DNA of 27,228 bases. Source: Ectocarpus siliculosus. Lineage: Eukaryota > Sar > Phaeophyceae > Ectocarpales > Ectocarpaceae. A program made the position numbers and the translations under genes. The notes under the pieces are model-generated. The model was given only the letters and a program-made list of their open reading frames with translations. It was not told the origin of the DNA and did no database searches. Positions 9,549-17,604 of the stretch are shown here, one piece after another (position 1 is the first letter of the stretch; the number at the start of each line of letters is the position of its first letter). Location of the stretch: contig FN648468.1 of NCBI GenBank assembly GCA_000310025.1, positions 98,819 to 126,046 on the forward strand, in the 5' to 3' direction.

Positions 9549-10823
9549 GTGAGTTTTTCTCTCGCTTCCGTTCCTGGCCTGGGCGGAAAGCGCTACAGTA
9601 GTTCGTGTGTACACAGAGGGGAGAGTGCTGCACTCTTCTCGCATTGATTACCCCAGGAGGGGTTGGTAGGAGGCCTCAGGGAGAGGAACCCTTGCGTGTG
9701 ACCACGGGTTGGAGGAAACGGCACAATTTCTCTTAGCGCTGATTAGTCTAAGTGACGACAAGACAAAAGAAAAACACACCCTAACCGTTTCAACAGGATC
9801 TCGGGCAGTGGCACCAGACGCGAAACACATGTTAAAACTCCAAAATCTCTACTATTGTTGTAATTGGGGATGTCATCCCCCTGACACCTCGTCTGAGTGA
9901 GAGGGAGCGCGAAAAATACTGCGATGTAAACATAGACGTACATACATGCTTCATGAGATGGTTCACAGCAGGACCCACCAGCGGTGGCTACACTGCTGTA
10001 GCTGTTGCTGCTGTGGCTGCTGCTGCTGCCACTATACTGCCCCTGCTTCTGCTGCTCAGTGGCCAGGATTGGTGGGATATGCCTATTGTGAGGCGGCAAG
10101 CTGTGAACGAGCCGTGAAATATGAAAGTATCTTGTCATGATATGCACGCATGAATGTCAAAACGGATTGAATGATCATTATGCTGTGTAATCCAGCAGTC
10201 TATTCACCATGAACCACGTCGCCACAAGGAATCTGCGGAAGGATCCAACCAAGTCGGACGTGCGATGATACTCTGGCTTGCGTGGTTTCATTCGACACGG
10301 TAGATTACGCATGTACCTATGGTTGAACACAGAAGGAGGAGGTAGCCGAGAGTTACAATGTCCAGCCTAAACAACCTACTTTGGTGAGGTGGAACTGACC
10401 AATATTCTATTACTACTGCTGTAGTTGGTGCAGCCTGCTCATCATCCCATAGGTGATGCCCGTGGCTAGCTCGTGCAGCCGAAGCCAGAAATTTCAATAT
10501 CTCGGAGGGCATGTAGGTGATGTCCGTCCGTCCGCCCGCCCGCCCGCCCGTTCCACACCATAAACCACAAAACAACATAAACTAATCGATTTAATGGCAA
10601 CTTTTTTTCCGCTGCTCGGAAACGAAACGACTATTTCTTCCCCAACTCACTCACAAGCAAGCATTAGTTTCATTCGTGGTGGAGATAAAGGTGCCTGTTA
10701 AGGGCATCAGCTGTTAGGACTGGAACCAGCTTCCTCTGGGGCACCACTTACTCTTTCCTGATTTTTTGTGTTCTGGCCCGTTTCCCCGCCCCACCGGGCT
10801 TCCCACATTATCGTGAAAATAGA
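9549..10823. other. Non-coding stretch with short tandem repeats
   Basis: Contains a GCT/GCTGCT-rich patch at about 9993-10055 and a 4-bp repeat patch, GTCCGTCC passing into CGCCCGCC, at about 10522-10550. No gene could be supported on either strand. Confidence 0.4.
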
Positions 10824-11305
10824 TTCACTGTTGTAACAGTGAATGTCACTGTTATAATAGTGAACTGTCACTCTTACAACGGTGAGGAGCACTCTTATGA
10901 AAGTTAGGAGCACTCTTATAACAGCGATAGACACTTTCATAAGAGTGACGTCACCTGTATAAAAGAGATAGTCACTTTTACAACAGTGATATTGACTGTT
11001 ATTAACGTCACTCCCTCCCACAACGAAAGTGAAAGCCACACTCACTTTGACAGACACACCCACAACAGTGAAATCATTATTACGAGAGTGATTTCAAGGT
11101 TAATAGTGAATGATACTTTTATGAAAGTGACTCGCACGTCACTTTCATAAAAGCGCAGAACATGTCCACGATACTATCATGTGCATGACTTTCGTCACTT
11201 TTACGAAAGTGAAGACAAGTGACGATTTCTTCACTTTCATTAAAGTGCATGATCAGTGCACGGTACATATCACGTGCGTGACTTTCGCCACCTTTACGCA
11301 AGTGA
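10824..11305. repeat. Palindromic minisatellite array A, 21-bp spacing
   Basis: The consensus unit is TCACTNTTATAANAGTGA, an 18-bp imperfect palindrome. The first nine units are centred at about 10833, 10854, 10876, 10897, 10918, 10939, 10959, 10980 and 11001, so the step is 20-22 bases. Clear examples are TTCACTGTTGTAACAGTGAA at 10824-10843, TCACTTTTACAACAGTGA at 10972-10989 and TCACTTTTACGAAAGTGA at 11195-11212. From about 11010 on, the units become irregular and some keep only one arm. Sequence varies at the arm position G/T/C while the dyad symmetry is largely kept. No coding role is visible. Confidence 0.8.
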
Positions 11306-11410
11306 CGTCATATGAACATAGGTGTTCCTTTGATGAAAGTTTTGCTTGTGTGCTGGCGCTAGGGCTAATGCTTAGCTCGCTGCCGACAATCTCCGAAGGC
11401 ACGCCTTGAA

Positions 11411-11590
11411 GTTGTTTTTGCTCTTGTGTTATTATTTGCTCTTGTGTTATTAGGTTGTGGTCTCTGCGAAGGTGAAAGGGTCCCCGCAATACCAGATGGT
11501 CATACCACTACCCCAACTGCGTATCCCCGAAATCCATCCCAGACCAGTATCTTTACCCAAGTACCACAAACAGCCCCTGCTTGGATAAAG
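11411..11590 (+). CDS. Possible N-terminal exon with signal-peptide-like core
   Basis: The plus strand reads VVFALVLLFALVLLGCGLCE followed by GERVPAIPDGHTTTPTAYPR and a Thr/Pro/Gln-rich stretch ending TAPAWIK before an AAG|GTACTG donor. The hydrophobic core comes from a perfect 18-bp tandem duplication, TTTGCTCTTGTGTTATTA at 11417-11434 and 11435-11452. The frame is open upstream to a TAA near 11370 but has no ATG, so a preceding exon or a lost start must be assumed. A secreted or membrane-anchored Thr/Pro-rich protein is one reading; chance is another. Confidence 0.2.
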
Positions 11591-12198
11591 GTACTGTCGT
11601 CCAAGCGAATTACATGCATGCACCGTTCCAGGAACGGCAACTTGAAACATACAAAAATATGCGGTCAAAGATATACCTCATACGTCAAGAGCCTACTTAC
11701 CTTACCCCCTTGAGAAAACTCAATCCGTCAAAAAACCAGAAATATTCTTTGGAAAATATCCAACAAGATTCAACATTACAGAGTTGCGTCTTGCAGAACA
11801 ACGGACAATACCGGAAACGCGTCATCAAATCAGAACCAACAACCTCAAACAACACCGTACCTTTCAACCTCTTGGTCAGCACATAACCATTATTCGGAAA
11901 GCACATAGGCCCCAACCATTTACTAATCAGCACATACCAAACCCTTCCCTCAATACAACATCCAGAAATACCCAGGACTGCAAAGACAGAATAACGTCCA
12001 AAAACCCAACACAAAAATGACGCTCGCAACTGCCGTTGCATTTATATCAATAATTCTCATTCCATCGCCCCCCCCGCTCCGTGGGATTTAAATAAAGCCA
12101 CTAGAAAACGGGAACAGACAATATATAGTGCAGACATCTGCCGTTATCCTAAGGCGATTCAACACCTTGTCAACGCAAAACATGAAAAGATCGTACTG
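11591..12198. other. A-rich segment, coding unclear
   Basis: The plus strand is A/C-rich and clearly lower in GC than the block that follows. A minus-strand frame with a true ATG at 12041 runs to 11697 (114 codons, starting MQRQLRASFLCWVFGRYSVF), rich in Phe, Trp and Cys. A plus-strand frame of similar length overlaps it. Neither has motifs or clear splice signals, so I leave both uncalled. TATA-like ACAATATATAG lies at about 12117-12127. Confidence 0.35.
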
Positions 12199-12735
12199 CT
12201 ACAAGGGGCATGGCATATGATACTTGTATGCAGTACGCCAACACAAAAGAAACCTTCTCGCTCTTGTTGGCACCCGGCGCCGCACCCGCCACGGCGCGTC
12301 AACTTGCGTCAGGTCGACATTGCCTGCTGTCGCTGTCGATGCCGCCGCGCCTTTTGTGACGCGGCGCTTCGGCCTAGCGGCCACCGGCGCTGCCGCTGTC
12401 ATGTTGGCCTTCTTGATAGCACCCGGCGCGGCGCCCGCCACGGCGGAGACGCCGCCGTCATCTTGCGTCAGGTCGACGTTGCCTGCTGTCACTGTCGATG
12501 CCGCCGCGCCATTTGTGGCGCGGCGCTTCGGCCTCGAGGCCCCCGGCGCTGCCGCTCTCTTCTTGCCCGTCTTGGAAGCACCCGGCGCGGTCGGCTTCGC
12601 GGCCCCCGGAAGCCCCGGTGTGCCGCCGCGCTTCTCGGCAACTGCCGACCTCGTTGGCCTCTTGGGCGCCGGGGTCGCGGTTGAGGGGACCACTTCTTGT
12701 TCTTTTTCGGCGTCGGAGGAAGCCCCGCGGTGGTA
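12199..12735 (-). CDS. Basic Ala-rich repeat protein with VDLTQ motifs
   Basis: The minus strand is open for 178 codons and contains two copies of a 53-residue repeat: RPKRR(A/V)T(N/K)GAAAST, then (V/A)TAGNVDLTQ. The DNA repeat period is 159 bases (copies start at 12303 and 12462). The N-terminal part is also basic and Ala/Pro-rich (PAPKRPTRSAVAEKRGG; GKKRAAAPGASRPKRR). Clusters of Lys/Arg suggest nuclear or nucleic-acid association, and VDLTQDD resembles a SUMO-interacting motif (hydrophobic core next to acids). Both points are inference. The frame starts right after a TGA with no ATG, so a 5' exon or a frameshift is needed. All frames are fairly open here because of GC richness, which lowers certainty. 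Confidence 0.4.
   Translation of the reverse strand, partial: YHRGASSDAEKEQEVVPSTATPAPKRPTRSAVAEKRGGTPGLPGAAKPTAPGASKTGKKRAAAPGASRPKRRATNGAAASTVTAGNVDLTQDDGGVSAVAGAAPGAIKKANMTAAAPVAARPKRRVTKGAAASTATAGNVDLTQVDAPWRVRRRVPTRARRFLLCWRTAYKYHMPCPL
12303..12560. repeat. 159-bp direct repeat, two copies
   Basis: CTTGCGTCAGGTCGAC starts at 12303 and again at 12462, and about 98 bases are nearly identical in each copy, through CTTCGGCCT and GGCGCTGCCGCT. The period is a multiple of three and keeps the minus-strand frame of the VDLTQ protein. Confidence 0.75.
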
Positions 12736-13101
12736 TCAAATGTGTTGTCGGCGGGTGTAGTGTGCCTTTATCCCTTTACGTCTTGCTGGCGGTATGTGCG
12801 AACCTAGGTGAACCAGCCGTACACACATGTGAGAATCGTTCTGACTGCACAGGGGGTTCGTCTGATGTATGCGGTGCACTACACGTACGGGCTTTCCCAC
12901 CCGAGGATCGCCATATCGCAATTACCTTCGTCACGTCATGCGCCTGGAACCTGTACCTGAAGTTCCATATTTCTATGATGCAATGATGCGCTTGGGCAAG
13001 TATGTGCTCGTCCCATCGTTCCGTTTCTTGATGAGAGCTGCAGAACTGCTCCAAAATCAAAGTCATTTTTACCGCCTGGCTGTTAAAAGTGACTTGTACG
13101 A

Positions 13102-13488
13102 CAGTCGTTTCACTTTTATACAAGTCCCCAGACTGTTAGTAACGTGCACCCACCTCACTTTCATATGAGTCAGCTGACTGTTATAACAGTGTGTGAACTG
13201 ACACCTCACTTTCATAAGGGTCAGCTGACAGTCGTTTCACTTTTATAAAAGTCCCCAAACTGACTGTTAGTAATGTGCACCCACCTCTCACTTTGATCAG
13301 AGTCAGCCGACTGTTATAACAGTGTGTGAACTGACACCTCACTTTCATAAGAGTCGGCTGACTCTTATGAAAGTGAGTGAACTGACTGTCGTAACAGTGA
13401 AATACCGATGACTGTTATCGGAGTGAGCCGACTGTTATAACAGTCAATTCACTGTTATAACAGTCAAATATTCACTTGTATACAGTGA
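13102..13488. repeat. Palindromic array B with a 127-133 bp duplication
   Basis: The same palindrome family as array A, for example TGACTGTTATAACAGTGT at 13175-13192, TGACTCTTATGAAAGTGA at 13359-13376 and CGACTGTTATAACAGTCA at 13429-13446. The right half is again spaced at about 20-26 bases (centres about 13347, 13367, 13391, 13417, 13437, 13457, 13480). The left half is a tandem duplication: CAGTCGTTTCAC at 13102 and 13229, and ACTGTTATAACAGTGTGTGA at 13177 and 13310. Confidence 0.75.
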
Positions 13489-13490
13489 AT

Positions 13491-13500
13491 CCATATATAA
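13491..13500 (+). promoter_or_regulatory. TATA-like box after array B
   Basis: CCATATATAAG directly follows the last palindrome and lies about 105 bases ahead of the first ATG of the open frame at 13602. Position and sequence fit a core promoter, with the palindromes as possible upstream factor sites. This is inference. Confidence 0.35.
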
Positions 13501-13601
13501 GATTGTGTGGGAGCCCGGCCCCACCTCCCTACATAACCCGGCGTTCTCCGCCGACTCACCCCCAGCGCAAAAAAATCAACCACCGATCGTTCTCTCCCTG
13601 T

Positions 13602-14168
13602 ATGCACCACACGACCGCCTCAGGAACCCTTCATCGGATCTTCCGGCCAACGGCCACTGTCTGCAGGGGATGGCGCCGTCGCCGTTGCCGTTCACGGTAC
13701 ATGTTACCGCCACCGACCGTCGTTCATCGTCCCCCGATGACGGCAATGTCGGCAGCCTCGCCCGCGATCTGGATCGCGTTTTCGTCGTCCCCCGCGGTTC
13801 CACCGCCGTTCTCGTTGCAAGGGGTGCGCGGTCCGATCCCTCCCAGCGTCACCGCAAGCACTGTAGTGGGCGGCGGCGGCGGCGGCGGCAGAGCCGGTGG
13901 TGGTGCGGACCATGGCACGGTCAAGCAGCATCAACGTGCGACGCCCGGCCACCAGGCAGTGACTGACGACGCGCTAGAATGTCCGAGTGGGGCTGCAGTA
14001 GCTGTGCTACCAGTGCTGGCCTCATCGACGGGCAGCAGCAACAATAGATCCAGCTGCCCCTCAAAGACCAAGTGCCTAGTGCCCCCGCTACACCTCACAA
14101 CGGCAAGGGAGGCGGCGGCGGCATCGACCGCGGTTGTGACCCGAGAAACCGGTCGACCGCATCACTAG
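13602..14168 (+). CDS. Hypothetical low-complexity protein, 188 residues
   Basis: An ATG at 13602 opens a frame to the TGA-type stop at 14168. It begins MHHTTASGTLHRIFRPTATV and includes an Ala/Pro/Ser-rich middle and a GGGGGGGRAGGG run made by GGC repeats at about 13869-13890. It follows the TATA-like box. No domain is recognised. The region is GC-rich and other frames on both strands are also open; the minus strand would give Pro-rich proteins through the same GGC tracts (13724-13924 and 14095-14367). The choice of strand is therefore weak. Confidence 0.25.
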   Translation: MHHTTASGTLHRIFRPTATVCRGWRRRRCRSRYMLPPPTVVHRPPMTAMSAASPAIWIAFSSSPAVPPPFSLQGVRGPIPPSVTASTVVGGGGGGGRAGGGADHGTVKQHQRATPGHQAVTDDALECPSGAAVAVLPVLASSTGSSNNRSSCPSKTKCLVPPLHLTTAREAAAASTAVVTRETGRPHH

Positions 14169-14204
14169 CTACGCTACGCTTATCGACGCGTGCGGCGGTC
14201 GATG

Positions 14205-14275
14205 CCCTCACCGCTGGCGGCGGCGCTTGCTGTGGCTGCGGCGGCGGCGGTGGCGGCGGCGGCGGCGGTATCGGT
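14205..14275. repeat. GGC trinucleotide tract
   Basis: A second GGC/GCG-rich tract, after the one at about 13869-13890. It encodes Gly, Ala or Arg on the plus strand and poly-Pro on the minus strand, depending on frame. Confidence 0.7.
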
Positions 14276-14920
14276 ACGCCCGACGGCGACCATGCGACCG
14301 CCACAGGCGTGGGCCAAGACCCGGACGGTAACGGTCGTGGTGAGAGCAGCGTCGGCGAAGGCATCACTCAGTTGGTCGTGGCGGGTCAGCAGCAGATGTA
14401 GAGAGGTGGCCTTGGTGTCTCGAGGCTACTGGAAAGTCAACACAACCTGGTTGGCTCGCCACGAGGAGTTCCCGAGATTTTTTGTGGGCTGCCCAGTTTA
14501 GCCACATCGCGATCGCTGATTGGTTAGTGATAAGGCACCGATCGGTACACGCTTTCAAGGGGGACCGCACGACGCCCAGATATGAATAGCAGAGGACTTC
14601 ATACAATCTTCGGAAAGCCCACTCTGTGTAATAATTGAATGTTGGAGGGAGAAAATATCGGCGAATGTTTTCGTTAGGGGAGGGAGGGGGCAGCTAGCGC
14701 TGTTGTTGACCAGATCCCCAATAATATTATGGCCCTCAGAAAGGGATAGCAGTTAGCGGGGTGAATTGAGTTTTCCAGGGGGCGGTGGGGTGACAGGTAG
14801 ACTACGACAAAGCAAGGAGATTTCTCACCGCATCGGCTTCAAGTCAAGCATGAAGGTACGGGCAGTAACTGGAGACAAACCTGAAGGTCCTTGAGAAGAC
14901 GGCGTTAAATCGGCCCGTGA

Positions 14921-15214
14921 ACAAATAGAGCGCGAACTCAACGACAAAATCGGGGAGAAAGATTGGCGCCGCGTGCGGTTGGGAGCTACAGGTACGTGTT
15001 CAGTGTGCCCCCGGCCTGTTCATGTGTGATCCCCGTCTCCTTGAACGTTGATCCGATGTGCTCTTTTTTGTATCCGTTTCACTCTGGTCTGACTTCATCT
15101 TTGGTTGCTTTTTCTTTCCTTTGGTGGTGCGCACACAGGTGGGGATTCGGCGAAATGGGCGCCTTGGGTCACGGCAAGGACGTTGACTGCAACTTGCCCA
15201 AAAAGGTCGACACG
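14921..15214 (+). pseudogene. RCC1-repeat-like exon fragment
   Basis: After TGCGCACACAG at 15138 the sequence reads RWGFGEMGALGHGKDVDCNL then PKKVDT. This follows the RCC1 blade pattern WGxGxxGxLGHGxxxDxxxPxxV. A donor-like GTAAAA follows at 15215. An upstream exon candidate ends with CTACAG|GTACGT at 14991. In that exon the most protein-like frame (REQIERELNDKIGEKDWRRV) does not match the phase of the RCC1 frame, while a less natural frame does (ending RAVGSYR). Only one blade of the usual seven is present, so this is probably a gene relic or an isolated exon of a larger, decayed gene. Confidence 0.35.
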
Positions 15215-17604
15215 GTAAAACGCGGCATCGACACGGTCCGTTCGTGTATTGTCTTGTTCGCCGTGATAGTGTAGTTGTGGACATTCAGTGATGAAGTGAA
15301 CAGTTATTCATCGTCATCTTTGATGCTGGTTTTGGGTGTCCGTGGACCCAAGTGCAACACACACATAATGAGAGGGACGGTGCACTCCCATCGACGAAAT
15401 CTATCAATGAATATATTGTAGGCGCTTCGTCGTCCTTTTGTTGTCGTTTATGCGTTGTTTCTCGATCATCATGACTTCCGTACGGTGTCATCATGTTGTT
15501 AATGGTGTGGTATGCATTTTGGTTGTGTTCACTATTAACTGACAAGACGGGCGGTCAATTATTGTTTCCTCTCCGCTGCTCCCATATTTGCAAACACACG
15601 CCAAACCCGTTTACTCCCCTAAGATGATACCTTGGTATTGAAACACAAGCTACTGGCGGTGACAACAATGGTGTCGACAGTCGCAGCGAGTCGAGGGCAT
15701 TGCAGCCAAAATTGGAAGAACCACGCAAACACCGGTTGATACTGAAACAGTGAATCACGGCGTACACGACTCTTCCATGAAAATTCGTTCTTTATGTTTC
15801 TGTAAGATGCAGTAGTCAAATCCTCGCAAACATGTTTTAGAATTTTGCCCCATCTTGTAAACACCAGCACGAAACGCCCCCAGAAAACAAACCCCGACAA
15901 TGAATGCCTGTTCTTGTATCTGCAGTCCGCCTGCAAACAAAGAAAGGTAGGTTGCGAACGCCGAAGGCCTCGTTGAAACCGAACCCAACTCTCTCTCGTC
16001 TACATGTAGACAAAAAATACATGGAAACGTCAGCCTGCATTACCAGACTCCATTGAATGCATGCACGGAACCAGAAATAGATGAAATTCTGCCAAGCATT
16101 CGCACTCCTCTTGCCGCTACAGAACGAATGCTACGTGTACCAAAAAAATGCATTGTGAAACATTCGCCACATACACGCACGTACCGCGACACAACAAGAA
16201 AAAGGACTTCAAACGGAAAGCAAAGTAAACAGAGAAACAAAGTCTCTAACCGCGCCTCGGTCATTCGTGGGAAAGACAGGGCGAGGTGAGAGAAGAAGTG
16301 AAAAATATTTTTAACACACAAGCAAAATCTGCAGTGCTCGGCAAAAAAACAATCATCACCAAGGCATAGAAGTACACGTAATAACTATTCGTGCTGGGGC
16401 AATCCAACAAATAACCTCGCAGTAACAAGGCAGTGACGGAGACGTACATCCGGGAAGGAGTAGCGACGGAAGATGTGAAACAACATCTATCTGCAAAAAA
16501 ATCCCAATATAGCTTCCAAAGCTATATATATATGTACTACTTGCTTTGTCGGCCTAGAACAATACTAGCCTGACGATGCCCTGACGTACTACGCAATGAA
16601 ACGAATACTTGTATATTTTAGGGATATCTCCCCATCTTGAAGAAACCCCACCAATCATTCCCGCCTCTGCCCCATCTTGCAGAAAAAAATATTGTTAGAC
16701 CGCCAGATGGCTCACAAAATACTCCATACGATATCGTGGGGATCTGAAATTGCATTAACGGCCAAGGACAATTGCCGCACCACACCTGCACTCCCGCCCG
16801 GGTGGTACTGAGCCGATCACAACAAATGTTCGTGCCGGGTGAGTAGCGGGGGAAAACGACGGCACACGCCAAAGGATTGACAAGAGGGATAACAAACACA
16901 GCGGGTGCCGATTGGGATAATCTTGAACTTGCTGACAACTTCGGAACACGTACACAAACATGTTCACCACGGCGAGTCTCAAGACCAACGTGGAGAGGAA
17001 TGAAGGAGAATCAGCAGTGCTTGTTCGACATCATGAGGCAATGCCGAACATGACGCGAAGCTTGTGAAAGGATAGTGAAGACTTCGCTGAAAATGAACCT
17101 TACGAATACTAAGGAAAACAGTGATAAGCTGCGCTTATCCCAAAGTGGCGCCATGTAGACAGTCGGCGAGGCTCAGTTGCACCACGCGAACAGAAGCGGA
17201 GGGTGAGGCGGCCGAACACGTGAACGGTCCGGATCCAATGCGTTTTTCGTTTGAGGTGGCGATATTCATTCGATTCAGAACGGTTGCACCGGTGAAGGAT
17301 TGGCGAAGCACTTCACGTCGCCCTCATACCTACGGGTGCGAACGAAACAGTGTAGCAGTAGAGGCGCGGGAAGGGTGGGACAGGAGAGAGGATTGAACTT
17401 CATTGGCTGTCTTGGCCAACTCCTGGTTCAGTATTCTCTCACATGTGTGACAAGAAGTATATGAATGGCAGAAACGTGGAGTGTTTTCTGTGCCAAAGAA
17501 ATCACGTACATGCAGACTTTGTTAAAGTGCTAAGGTTTGTGATCGTCTTTCTCTCTACCCACCCATCTACATATATGTCCGTCTATCAATCTCTCGCCCA
17601 TTTC
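15215..17604. other. No supportable gene; 3' flank of the sulfotransferase on the right
   Basis: Only short frames without motifs occur. The word CAAGATGGGG (minus strand) appears three times, at about 15848, 16630 and 16672, possibly a dispersed repeat remnant. The part next to 17604 should contain the 3' untranslated region of the minus-strand sulfotransferase. Confidence 0.4.

Noticed and set aside
9743-10147. Minus-strand 134-codon open frame with a Ser-rich patch
   Set aside because: The Ser run comes from a GCT repeat; no domain and no splice context.
12224-12760. Plus-strand Ala/Val-rich frame opposite the VDLTQ protein
   Set aside because: It is hydrophobic and repetitive only because of GC richness; the minus-strand reading has charged clusters and a conserved motif, so it is preferred.
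13724-14367. Minus-strand poly-Pro frames over the GGC tracts
   Set aside because: Pro runs are the complement of GGC repeats; no further support, though strand choice here is uncertain.
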